This document shows positions 39,917-48,207 of a stretch of 64,000 nt of DNA, in pieces. The translations under genes and the position numbers were made by a program. Source of the stretch: Zhengella sp020637775. GTDB taxonomy: Bacteria; Pseudomonadota; Alphaproteobacteria; Rhizobiales; Rhizobiaceae. Location of the stretch: the NCBI RefSeq assembly GCF_041397485.1, contig NZ_JAWKWO010000004.1:248001-312000 (forward strand), written 5' to 3'. The notes beneath the pieces are model-generated. The model did no database searches, was not told where the DNA came from, and saw only the letters and a program-made list of their open reading frames with translations. Within the stretch, counting starts at the first letter, position 1, and the number at the start of each line of letters is the position of its first letter.

Positions 39917-40395
39917 GCGAACTGACCTATCGGGACGTTGTGCGACTGCTTGAACTGATCGACATTTCGGACAGCGTCGCGCTTGAACTGACGATGGGAG
40001 ACCTTCGCCTGTCGGTAGAGCGAGAAGGAGGCAGATCCACGCAAGCGCGACCCGGTATCGGCGCGAAGCCCGTTTCCGTGTCGGCAGTAGCACGAGAAAC
40101 CGGGCCGGCAGCTCCCGTTGCGCGTTCGGATGCTGCATCCGAACACCCCGATGCGATCCCGGTCAGTGCGCCGATGGGCGGGATGTTCTATGCTGCGCCG
40201 GCTCCCGGTCAGCCGCCATTCGTGACAGAGGGCCAGGAAGTGAAGGAGGGCGATCAGGTCGGCATTGTCGAAGTGATGAAGCTGTTTACCGCGGTCACCG
40301 CGCCCTGCGACGGCAAGGTGGTGGCGATCGCCGTCGCCAACCAGGACACGGTGGCCAAGGACGATATCCTGATGCTGATCGAGGCCAGGCCATGA
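39913..40395 (+). CDS. accB: Biotin carboxyl carrier protein
   Basis: This encodes 160 residues and its start overlaps the accC stop by 4 bases. The N-terminus (MSELTYRDVVRLLELIDIS) is AccB-like. After an Ala/Pro-rich hinge the biotinyl domain has SAPMGGMFY and the biotin site VEVMKLF, with the Lys present. It carries carboxybiotin between the AccC-type subunit and the carboxyltransferase. A decayed copy of its 5' half is found at 48261-48490. Confidence 0.9.
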   Translation: MSELTYRDVVRLLELIDISDSVALELTMGDLRLSVEREGGRSTQARPGIGAKPVSVSAVARETGPAAPVARSDAASEHPDAIPVSAPMGGMFYAAPAPGQPPFVTEGQEVKEGDQVGIVEVMKLFTAVTAPCDGKVVAIAVANQDTVAKDDILMLIEARP

Positions 40396-41861
40396 CCCGG
40401 AAAATCAAGCTGCTCGATGAAACCCTGCGTAATGCCCAGCAATCGCTCTGGGCGACGCGGATGCGCACTGAAAGCATGCTGCCAATCGCTGATACGATTG
40501 GACGGGCGGGATTCGATACCGTCTGCGTCGCAGCCGGCGTGAGCTTTGAGACTGCGGCGATGTTCCTTCATGAGGACCCGTGGGAAAGGATGCGGCTGCT
40601 TAAACGGCGGATGCCCGATACGCGGTTTGACGTGCTCGTAAGGGCGCGCAATCTCTGGGGGTGGAAAGCGCAACCCTACGACGTCCAGACGCTCTTCCTG
40701 CAAACACTGATGCGAAACGGCGTCGACAGTTTCAAGCTGTTCGACGGGCTGAACGACCTGCGCAACATGGACTATTTTCTCGGCGAGGGCCGGCGGCTGG
40801 GATTCGACGTGAAGGTGTTGCTTGGCTGGAACGAAAGCCCGGCCCACACGGATGCGTATCTGGCCGCGAAGTCGCGCGAAATCGCGGAGCGCGAGGTTGA
40901 TGGACTGATCCTTTCGGATTCTCCGGGCGTGATGACGCCGGAGCGGGCGAAATCGTCGGTCGCAGCGGTGCGCGGCGCGATTGGTGACATGGACCTGCAT
41001 TTCCATTGCCACACCACCGGCGGCCTGGGACGAGGCGCCTGCCGTGAAGCGATCCGCGCAGGCGCCAACGTGATCTGGACAGCGGCACGGCCGCTGGCCT
41101 GGGGATCGGCCCTGCCATGGGCTGGCGACATTGTCGAAATGGCCCGCGAAGAGGGCTTCGAGGTGGATGTCGATGATGCCGCTCTGGCCGAGATCGACGA
41201 CTGGTTCTACTGGGTGACCTACCAGGAGGGCCGCAAGCCAAGCGAGGAAAAGCCTTTCGATCCCGCCTTCTACCAGAGCTATGTCGGCCACCAGATCCCG
41301 GGAGGAATGATTTCCAACCTGGTTCAGCAACTGAAGGACCGAGGCCTGGAAGACCGTTTGCCGGAGGTTCTGGAAGAGGCCGGCCGGGTGCGCCGGGAAC
41401 TGGGCTATCCGCACATGTCGACGCCATTCTCGCAATTCGTGGGCGTGCAGGCAGTCATGAACGTGATCCAGGGCGAGCGCTACGCCAACCCGCCCGATGC
41501 ACTGCGCATATACGCGCGCGGCGGGTTCGGCCAGACCATCGCCGAGATGGACCAGGACGTGCGTGACCGGTTGGCCAACGGCCTGCCGGAGATCGACCCG
41601 CTGGAAGGGCTGGATGAACCGCTAATTCCAAAGATACGGGCAGAGCACGGACCGTTCGAGTCAGACGAGGATCTGCTGACATTCCTGTTCCTGCACCCCG
41701 CCGCCTATCAGGATTACCGCGCCAACCGCAAGCCGATCATCGACCGGCCGCGCCTCCATCCGGTGGTCTATCTCGCCGAAGAACTGATGGCGCGCAAAAA
41801 CCTGTCGCAGGTTGAGGTGGCGCTCGGCGATTCCCTGAACCTCAAGGTGAGAAACAGCTGA
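40392..41861 (+). CDS. Carboxyltransferase of pyruvate-carboxylase/oxaloacetate-decarboxylase type with altered active site
   Basis: This encodes 489 residues, coupled to accB by ATGA. HMGL-like and PYC_OADA domains are clear: LLDETLRNAQQSLWATRM, FDGLNDLRNMDYF, LHFHCHTTGG, GGMISNLVQQLKDRG and GYPHMSTPFSQFVGVQAVMNV. The metal ligands Asp and HxH are kept. The Lys that is normally carbamylated and binds the metal (KDMAG in relatives) is Ser here (LSDSPGVM), and the conserved TSQP loop reads SALP. It probably transfers carboxyl groups to or from an unusual oxoacid or acyl substrate. Confidence 0.85.
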   Translation: MTRKIKLLDETLRNAQQSLWATRMRTESMLPIADTIGRAGFDTVCVAAGVSFETAAMFLHEDPWERMRLLKRRMPDTRFDVLVRARNLWGWKAQPYDVQTLFLQTLMRNGVDSFKLFDGLNDLRNMDYFLGEGRRLGFDVKVLLGWNESPAHTDAYLAAKSREIAEREVDGLILSDSPGVMTPERAKSSVAAVRGAIGDMDLHFHCHTTGGLGRGACREAIRAGANVIWTAARPLAWGSALPWAGDIVEMAREEGFEVDVDDAALAEIDDWFYWVTYQEGRKPSEEKPFDPAFYQSYVGHQIPGGMISNLVQQLKDRGLEDRLPEVLEEAGRVRRELGYPHMSTPFSQFVGVQAVMNVIQGERYANPPDALRIYARGGFGQTIAEMDQDVRDRLANGLPEIDPLEGLDEPLIPKIRAEHGPFESDEDLLTFLFLHPAAYQDYRANRKPIIDRPRLHPVVYLAEELMARKNLSQVEVALGDSLNLKVRNS

Positions 41862-41883
41862 AGCCAGTGTCATAACCCCTCGG

Positions 41884-42352
41884 CTTTTGTTCTGCGGACA
41901 GGCGTTGAGCCGCCTGCGCATTGATAGGATCGCAGGCCTCGGTCTCGGACAGGTGCCCCAAGGCCTACAGATCTTCCAAGGACTGACGGTAAAAAACAAC
42001 CTGCTCCCCTCGATGCGCTCCGCCATCCAGTCCTCCAGACCGTGGACGGCCGACCGGATCTTCGCTACTTCCCTCGCCGGAAGGAACGGCTTTGAAGCGA
42101 GGGCCAGCTTTTGTCTGGCGGCAAGCAGCAGATGCTTGCCATGTGCAGGGGCACTGATGACGCAACTAAGAGATGATCGTGCTCGACGAGGCGACGGAAG
42201 GTCTGGCGCCCATCATCCGCAAGCAGATCACTAGCGACCTGAAAGCCGAAGGGCTGTCCTTGCTTGTCATCGAAAACAACATCGCCTCGCTTCTTCCCCT
42301 CGCCGACCGACATTTCGTCATCGAGACCGGCAAGATTGTATGGAGCGGTGAT
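41884..42352 (+). pseudogene. livF: Decayed livF (branched-chain amino-acid ABC transporter ATPase)
   Basis: Fragments of a LivF-type ATPase appear in order but in different frames. They are VPQGLQIF near 41955, the ABC signature LSGGKQQMLA near 42111-42140, and VLDEATEGLAP with ENNIASLLPLADRHFVIETG and IVWSGD from 42177 to 42348. The Walker A part is missing, at least two frameshifts separate the pieces, and the IS630-type element adjoins the 3' end. It is clearly non-functional. Confidence 0.8.
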
Positions 42353-42928
42353 TCAAATGCGCTCCGGCGCGACAAGACACAGGCCGACGGCGGTCCACAG
42401 GGTGTCGATTGTCCGTTCGGCTCTGGCCCGCAGCAGCGCCTTGAGTTTTGAGAATGCGTTCTCGATTGGGTTGAAGTCCGGCGAATATGGCGGCAGGTAT
42501 CGCAGCGTTGCCCCAGTTATCTCTATAGCCTCCCGGATGCCGCTGGCTTTGTGCGCTGGCAGATTGTCCATGATGACGACATCGCCGGGCGAGAGCGTTG
42601 GCGCCAGAACTTGGCTGACATAGGCGAGGAATGCTGTGCCGTTCATGGCGCCGTCGAGCACCATGGGCACTGTCATGCCGGTCAGACGCAAAGCGCCGGT
42701 GAATGTCGTCGTTTTCCAATGGCCGTGAGGGATACCTGCCCGGCAGCGCTCGCCTTTCAGGGAACGGCCGCGAATGCGCGCCATCTTCGTGTTGAGCCCG
42801 GTCTCGTCAATAAACACCAACTTTTCCGGATCGAGATCAAGCTGATCATCGAACCATTCCTGGCGCTGCCTCAGCAGACCCGGACGTTCCTGCTCCAATG
42901 CATGTCCGGTCTTTTTTTGAATGTCCAA
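42353..42928 (-). CDS. IS630-family transposase, catalytic part (OrfB)
   Basis: This encodes about 191 residues with the DDE residues of the IS630 family in VFIDETGLNTKM, VVIMDNLPAHK and PDFNPIENAFSKLK. It overlaps the 5' frame by 83 bases in another frame, consistent with programmed frameshifting to a fused OrfAB. The C-terminus ends at LCLVAPERI, shorter than the usual ANYFxxAGY-type tail, so the protein may be truncated. Confidence 0.85.
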   Translation of the reverse strand: MDIQKKTGHALEQERPGLLRQRQEWFDDQLDLDPEKLVFIDETGLNTKMARIRGRSLKGERCRAGIPHGHWKTTTFTGALRLTGMTVPMVLDGAMNGTAFLAYVSQVLAPTLSPGDVVIMDNLPAHKASGIREAIEITGATLRYLPPYSPDFNPIENAFSKLKALLRARAERTIDTLWTAVGLCLVAPERI

Positions 42929-43253
42929 CCGCGCGAGCGCAGCCAGGCGCCGATCGTCCGATTTTCACGGCGCACTCATCGGCGAGGCACACCACCATTT
43001 CGTCAAGCGTGATGTCCTTGCGTTCCTCGATCATGGCGCCGATGAAGGCTTCGTGTGCGTCCAGACGCGAGGCGCGTCTTGCTGGTTTGCGCGGTTTCGT
43101 CTCGCCTTTTGCGGCGCGGTCAATCCAACGGATTGCCGTCGAAGCAGCGACGCCAAATCGTTCCGCACATCTACGGGCCGAGAGCCCGCCCTTCGAAGCT
43201 TTCAGAACGCGATCACGCAAATCGTGGCTCAATGAACGGCCCATCCAAATCAC
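42846..43253 (-). CDS. IS630-family transposase, helix-turn-helix part (OrfA)
   Basis: This encodes about 135 residues. The start (MGRSLSHDLRDRVLKAS) and the helix-turn-helix GLSARRCAERFGVAASTAIRWI are typical of the IS630 N-terminal DNA-binding domain. The sequence loses similarity after ECAVKIGRS, where translation would have to shift into the OrfB frame. Confidence 0.82.
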   Translation of the reverse strand: MIWMGRSLSHDLRDRVLKASKGGLSARRCAERFGVAASTAIRWIDRAAKGETKPRKPARRASRLDAHEAFIGAMIEERKDITLDEMVVCLADECAVKIGRSAPGCARAVGHSKKDRTCIGAGTSGSAEAAPGMVR

Positions 43254-43455
43254 CCTCCATGGTTGGAGCGTTTGAATCAGAACCGTAGCGTCATGTCACC
43301 CCGTCAGCGATTCAACCGACGACGGACGTGCTTGTCTTATGATTCTTCCGCCTTCTCTGCGAAGGTGGAGCCACTGCCGCCGGCTCAAACGGCAGGCAGT
43401 GGCGGTGGTTGGATCGCGAACGGCTTGGTCATGGACAGTGACGTCGATGGACCGT

Positions 43456-44501
43456 TCTAGAGTGTGATCGGCCACCGTCTTCGCATGAGGCCTGAACGGA
43501 TACGCAGCGGCTTCTGGCCCTGCATGACAAGCATAGGACACGCGAAGACCATGAAAGATAGCATCGGTATCGACATCTCAAAAGCCCATCTTGACGTTTG
43601 CCGTCCGGCGACCGGTCAGACAGCCCGGTTCGAGAACTCGGCGGCGGGATTGACTGCGTTCAAGCGCTGGGTCGGTTCAAGTCAGCCCGATCTGGTGATC
43701 TACGAGGCAACGGGGGCTTATCATGGCCTGCTTGAGAAACGCTGCTCTGGCGATCTGCCCTTGGTGAAGGTCAATCCGTTACAGGCCCGCCGCTTTGCCC
43801 AGGCCCGCGGAACCCGTGCCAAGACCGATGCGGTTGACGCGCATGTACTGGCTTTGATGGGCGAGGCGCTGGATCTGCAACCGGACAGCCCTGCCAGCGA
43901 AGATCACCATGATCTCAAACAGTTGCAGGTCGCGCGCACCGCCATGATCAAAGCGCGCACGCGGCTGAAGAACCGGCTTGCCACCCAGACGCTCTCCCTG
44001 CTCAGACGTCAGGCGAAAGTGCAGCTGGCTTTGCTCGACAGGCAGCTCAAAGCCATCGACGCCGAGATCGCCAGCAGGCTGTCGCGGGATCAGGCCCGCT
44101 CCCTCGACATCCTGCAATCCATTCCCGGCCATTCCCGGGGTCCGTTGTTGCAGCCACCATCCTCATCGAGTGCCCGGAAATCGGCGCGATGGACCGCAAA
44201 CAAGCCGCCAGCCTTGCCGGGCTCGCCCCGATGACCCGACAATCGGGCCAATGGCGAGGCAAGGCCTTCATTCAGGGTGGCCGTAAATTCCTGCGTGACG
44301 CGCTCTACATGCCCGCACTCGTCGCTACCCGCTTCAATCCAGACATGAAACAGAAATACAATGCGATGCGCAAAGCCGGAAAGCCAGCAAAAGTCGCTTT
44401 AACGGCTATCATGCGAAAGCTCATCGAGCTGGCAAACACACTCATAAAACAGGATAGGAAATGGGCGCCAAATCCAGCTTGATCAATACGGATACTCTAG
44501 A
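43456..44501 (+). mobile_element. IS110-family element (frameshifted)
   Basis: An IS110/IS1111-type transposase gene is flanked by a short inverted pair, TCTAGAGT at 43456-43463 and ACTCTAGA at 44494-44501, which may be subterminal repeats. The non-coding stretch upstream of the transposase (43279-43550) contains a long imperfect hairpin near 43370-43402 (CCACTGC...GCAGTGG with an inner CCG/CGG stem), where IS110-group elements encode their bridge RNA. The exact ends are not established. Confidence 0.55.
43551..44482 (+). pseudogene. IS110-family DEDD transposase, frameshifted
   Basis: The ATG at 43551 opens with DSIGIDISKAHLDV, followed by VIYEATGAYHG and RAKTDAVDAHVLA, the RuvC-like DEDD catalytic residues. 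After ILQSIPG (about 44132) the frame shifts. The rest (VVAATILIECPEIGAMD, KQAASLAGLAPMTRQSGQW, RDALYMPALVAT) continues in the frame ending at 44482, so one small indel breaks the gene. It is probably inactive unless recoding occurs. Confidence 0.88.
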
Positions 44502-44542
44502 TCATGCCGCCATCGATGACGGTGTGGGACAGGAAGCCCCTT

Positions 44543-45883
44543 TCAATCGCGCTTCATGAGGAATTCGGCGACCGCCTGATAGGCCGGCAGCGAAGTCGGA
44601 TCGATGAACCCGTTCTGCGCCCGCGGATAGGAAGCCAATCGGACCAGCACCATGTCCGCTTCGGGATCGACGTAGATAGTCTGGCCGTGAACCCCGCGTG
44701 CGGCATAGGCGCCGTGGCTGTTGTGAAAGACCCACCACTGGCTCGTGTAGCTGCCATTCGGGATGGTAGGGAATCCGGCGAAAAGGGACTGGTCGCCGCC
44801 CGCGGCAATTGTCCGCGCCACCTCCGCCGGGAAGAGACGCTTGCCGTTGATCTCACCCTCGTTCAGCATCAGCAATCCGAGCCGTCCAAGGTCCCGAAGG
44901 CCGGCCGTGACGCCACCGCCTGCAAACGGAACGCCCTTGCCGTCCACCGTCTGGTAGGCATCCTGCTCGGCGCCCATGGGCCGCCACAGCCGCTCGGAGG
45001 CAAGGTCGGTCACCGCCTTGCCGGTCACGCGGCTGATGATCCATCCCAGCATGTCGGAATTGATCGTCTTGTAGTGGAACGCGTCGCCGTGTTCGCCCTC
45101 CGGCTCGACCTGCTGCAGGTATTCCCAGTAACCGTCCGGGCCTTTGTAATCTTCCGGCTTCGGAAGCGGGCTGGCGGCGCGCGAATAGAGCCAGATATCG
45201 GCGTTCGGGTCTGAATAATCCTCCGAGTATTTGACCCCGGTCGTCATGTCCATCACCTGGCGGATGGTCGCGTTCGCAAAGGCGCTGGTGCCGATCTCGG
45301 GAATGATGTCACGCACCAGCCGCGTATCGTCCAGCACGCCCTCGCTGACCAGGATCTGCGCCAGCAACCCGGTGATCGACTTCGTCATCGACATGATCGC
45401 ATGCTTGCCGTCTTCCTCCAGGCAGCCAAAGTAACGCTCGTAGACCACCTCGCCCTTGTGGATGATCAGCATCCCGTCGGTGTAGTTGGCATAGAGCGAT
45501 TCCTCGAAAGTCATCGGCTTCTCGTCATTGAGCGGCATGAAGGTCAGCGCATCGATCCGGCGCGCCATGTCGCTGAAGGCCGCCGGTGGCAGGTAATCAA
45601 GCGGAACCGGCGCACCAAGGCCACGGCTGATTTCTTCGGTTGGCAGGAACTCGCGAAGGTGACAGACCGACCACCGCAGCTTTGGAAAGCTGAAATAGTT
45701 GGAATCGGGTTGCGTGATCAGCTTGTCCGCCGGCGGCGGAAACCCTTGCATCCATCCCATGACCAGCGGATCCGACTCCTGCGCGGAAAGCGGCGCGGTT
45801 TGCGCGGCGGCAGCCGGTGGCATGGCGAAGGCAAGGCAGAGCGACACGCAGGCGGTGGCAAGCCTAGAAGTTGACGACGACAT
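44543..45883 (-). CDS. Periplasmic serine hydrolase, beta-lactamase/6-aminohexanoate-dimer-hydrolase type
   Basis: This encodes 446 residues with a signal peptide (ends about residue 27, AAAAQ). The penicillin-binding-protein fold shows the nucleophile in SMTKSITG (S-x-x-K), a Tyr in HYKTINSDMLGW and a C-terminal GVHGQTIYVDPE in the KTG position. Family members cut amide or ester bonds, including nylon oligomers and alkyl esters. Its start overlaps the end of the outer-membrane gene by 20 bases, so uptake through that porin and periplasmic cleavage may be linked. Confidence 0.85.
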   Translation of the reverse strand: MSSSTSRLATACVSLCLAFAMPPAAAAQTAPLSAQESDPLVMGWMQGFPPPADKLITQPDSNYFSFPKLRWSVCHLREFLPTEEISRGLGAPVPLDYLPPAAFSDMARRIDALTFMPLNDEKPMTFEESLYANYTDGMLIIHKGEVVYERYFGCLEEDGKHAIMSMTKSITGLLAQILVSEGVLDDTRLVRDIIPEIGTSAFANATIRQVMDMTTGVKYSEDYSDPNADIWLYSRAASPLPKPEDYKGPDGYWEYLQQVEPEGEHGDAFHYKTINSDMLGWIISRVTGKAVTDLASERLWRPMGAEQDAYQTVDGKGVPFAGGGVTAGLRDLGRLGLLMLNEGEINGKRLFPAEVARTIAAGGDQSLFAGFPTIPNGSYTSQWWVFHNSHGAYAARGVHGQTIYVDPEADMVLVRLASYPRAQNGFIDPTSLPAYQAVAEFLMKRD

Positions 45884-47381
45884 TCAGGAACCCTCCCGTC
45901 CAGGCCGGAACCCGGCCTCCAACCACATTCCGGATGCCCTTCCCCGGAAAGGCGGCGCTGACGCCCGCCGTCAGGAATGTGTTGCGATTGATGATGCGGC
46001 TGTATTCAAGAAACAGATCGTCGGACAGGTGCGGATGGGTAACTCCGGCGATGACATTCGCCGTCCCGCCTGTCGTCTGCACCCGCGTTGCCTGGCCGAA
46101 CTGGATCGGACTGTTGAGCCGCATGGCCCGGATATGGGAATAGCGCAGGGTGACCGTATCCCGGGGCGTCGGCTGCATGCGCAACGCCAGTCCATGCGCC
46201 TGGACATTGGAATTGATGAAGACCATCGACGACTTTGAACCGGTCGCCCAGGCGCTGGGTGAACCTTCATAATAGAGCGGGTCGAACCGTTCCAGCGCCG
46301 CGGTATTGGGATCGTCGCCGGAGAACGCCTGGTAGGAATAGGTGAGGCTTGGCGACCATGGCAGATCCGGGAACGCGTAGCCGACCTGCACCCGGCCTGC
46401 CCATGCATCGAGGTCTATCCGAGTGTTCCACTCGTAGGCAAAATCGGCCGCGAACGTCCAGTTCCTCAGCGGACCGGAAAACGGGCTCGTCCTGGCATAG
46501 AAATTCAGTGCATTGGTCCCTTCGCGCGCGCCCGGCAGGACGGTCGGCGCCCCGGTGCCGCCGGATGCAGCCTGTATGTAGGGTGAAAGGGAGTTCAGGA
46601 CGTTGAGATAGGTGACCCCGAGGAAGCCGCCCTCCTCCGCATCGAAGCGCAGGTCCAGGCCGGCCAGTTCGTTCCTGCCGTCATTGGCGGGCCGCTCGTT
46701 CGGGTCGATGTAGAACGCGGTGCCGGTCAGCCCGTCGCTGAAGATCCGCCCGATCGCAGCCATTTCCCAGGCCTTGCGCGGCCCCATTTTCAACGCGCCG
46801 CGCTCAAAGCCGCTCGAACCGCCATTGGCGATCAGCATGCCCGTGCCCAGTTTCAGTTCACGCGGGCCAACCGAAACATCGAAACCGGCCTGCCCGTCCC
46901 CCCGCATCCGCAGCCCGAGATAGGCCTCCTCCAGCGTCACGCGACCGGTATTGCGGAAGTCATAGGCGTCCGTCCCAAGCGTATGGGATACCACGGCTGA
47001 GGCCTTTCCATACAGCGCCAACCCGCCATCCAGCATGCTCTCGAAGCTCAGCCCGGCCTTGAGATAGCTTTCAAGCCAATCCGCGTCGGGATCGAAGCCG
47101 GACGCCGGAGCGAACGTGTTCGACAGATCCCAGAACAAGTTTCGTTCCGACACAGCGTTCAGACCGAACTGCAGATGTCCGCGCACGGTGGTCCCGTTTT
47201 CATCGTAAAGCAGCATCGGATCCGCTACCTGCGCCTGCGCCACGGCTGCAAGGGCGGTCTGAAAGACCAATGCCAGTGCTCCATGAATGGCCAGACGCTT
47301 GCCGCGGATTGCAGATGATCCGAGCCGTCCCCCTGCCCGGAATGGAAGCGCAGCCGGTCTGCGGGTTTTCTTCACTGCCAT
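45864..47381 (-). CDS. Outer-membrane porin, alginate-export (AlgE-like) type
   Basis: This encodes 505 residues. A long basic leader precedes the signal sequence (residues about 30-51, ending AVAQAQ). The mature part is rich in alternating strands (VRGHLQFGLNAVSERNLFWD, WTFAADFAYEWNTRIDL) and ends in FLNVVVNF, with the C-terminal Phe of outer-membrane barrels. It resembles alginate-export family barrels. It lies in one operon with the serine hydrolase and is divergent from an HTH gene. Confidence 0.78.
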   Translation of the reverse strand: MAVKKTRRPAALPFRAGGRLGSSAIRGKRLAIHGALALVFQTALAAVAQAQVADPMLLYDENGTTVRGHLQFGLNAVSERNLFWDLSNTFAPASGFDPDADWLESYLKAGLSFESMLDGGLALYGKASAVVSHTLGTDAYDFRNTGRVTLEEAYLGLRMRGDGQAGFDVSVGPRELKLGTGMLIANGGSSGFERGALKMGPRKAWEMAAIGRIFSDGLTGTAFYIDPNERPANDGRNELAGLDLRFDAEEGGFLGVTYLNVLNSLSPYIQAASGGTGAPTVLPGAREGTNALNFYARTSPFSGPLRNWTFAADFAYEWNTRIDLDAWAGRVQVGYAFPDLPWSPSLTYSYQAFSGDDPNTAALERFDPLYYEGSPSAWATGSKSSMVFINSNVQAHGLALRMQPTPRDTVTLRYSHIRAMRLNSPIQFGQATRVQTTGGTANVIAGVTHPHLSDDLFLEYSRIINRNTFLTAGVSAAFPGKGIRNVVGGRVPAWTGGFLNVVVNF

Positions 47382-47418
47382 CCCTCGCCCTTAGACTTCC
47401 AACTGTTTGACGATATTA

Positions 47419-47440
47419 TTGAGCTTCTGAAGATGCTCAA
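47419..47440. promoter_or_regulatory. Inverted repeat in the divergent porin/HTH spacer
   Basis: TTGAGC and GCTCAA are separated by TTCTGAAGAT in an 89-bp spacer between two divergent genes. The position and symmetry suggest an operator for the HTH protein at 47471. Confidence 0.45.
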
Positions 47441-47470
47441 GTTGATCGACACCCAAAATGGGCGGACCAC

Positions 47471-47986
47471 ATGAAAAAGCAACCAACCAGGCGAGCGGCA
47501 CTTGATGACGAAAAGCCTGAAGCGTTCGTGAGAAAGCATTTCGGCACGGTTTGGCCAGTTCACCTTGCGGCCTTCATTCGCCTGCTGACGCAGTTGCGCG
47601 CACGCTTTGACGGCGATCTCGACCTTTTGCTCGTCCTGGCCGTCATCGGCGACCGGACAAGGCCCGAGAACTGGTCGCCAGAACTGCTCAATTATCAAAA
47701 GATGACACACCCGGGAGAGCGCGAGCATCTTCAGCAGCCGATCAACATCCAGTCAGTCGCTGACTATTCCGGCATTGCCCGCGAAACGGTGCGCCGCAAG
47801 GTCACCCTGCTTCAGGAGAAGGGCTGGATCATCCGTGATGCGGACGGGCGTCTCTCGGTGTCTCGGACCGCGGCATCCGACCTTGAGGATGCGACTGGCG
47901 ATTCGATTGCATACCTGGCGGCCCTGCTCAAAGCGTTTGAGGAAGCTGGAATACGAAATAACCCCTATGACGGGATCGCCACATGA
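47471..47986 (+). CDS. Winged-helix transcriptional regulator (uncharacterised)
   Basis: This encodes 171 residues. The C-terminal half has a CRP-like winged helix: INIQSVADYSGIARETVRRKVTLLQEKGWIIRD, then a basic wing (DGRLSVSRTAA). The N-terminal 80 residues are helical (FVRKHFGTVWPVHLAAFIRLL) and show no known ligand domain. The gene is divergent from the porin-hydrolase pair and is its likely regulator. Confidence 0.7.
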   Translation: MKKQPTRRAALDDEKPEAFVRKHFGTVWPVHLAAFIRLLTQLRARFDGDLDLLLVLAVIGDRTRPENWSPELLNYQKMTHPGEREHLQQPINIQSVADYSGIARETVRRKVTLLQEKGWIIRDADGRLSVSRTAASDLEDATGDSIAYLAALLKAFEEAGIRNNPYDGIAT

Positions 47987-48051
47987 AAAACTCGATTGCA
48001 ATTCCGGTTCGTTGCAGTTGTATTCCGCCAGCCCCTATTACCCTGTCCCGG

Positions 48052-48205
48052 TCTTCAAGTGGCAAACCGGCATTTAGAAGCCGTCAGTGTGAATGGCACA
48101 AACGGCGCTGCGCCCATGCGCCGGATCCCGCCAGGTTGGCACGTCCAAGTCCCGGGAAACCCCGCGTCTGCCATGGGGATGCGCTGGGGCGCCAACGACG
48201 TCCGA
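48052..48205 (+). repeat. Right copy of the repeated ~150-bp sequence
   Basis: It is contiguous here: GTCTTCAAGTGGCAAA, AGTGTGAATGG, GGCGCTGCGCCCATGCGCCG, AAGTCCCGGGAAACC and TGGGGCGCCAACGACG, all matching 30649-30888 in order and orientation. A one-base indel in the shared part shows it is not a conserved coding region. It is immediately followed by the collapsed biotin-enzyme genes. No gene is supported between 47987 and 48207. Confidence 0.75.
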
Positions 48206-48207
48206 TT

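Larger units (their letters stand above)
42350..43278 (-). mobile_element. IS630-family insertion sequence
   Basis: Two overlapping minus-strand frames encode an IS630-type transposase. Candidate terminal inverted repeats are GATTCAAATGCGCTCC at 42350-42365 and, inverted, GATTCAAACGCTCC ending at 43278. The ends are uncertain because the left repeat also fits decayed livF sequence and no TA duplication is obvious. The element is flanked by decayed livF on one side and an IS110-type element on the other. Confidence 0.75.
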
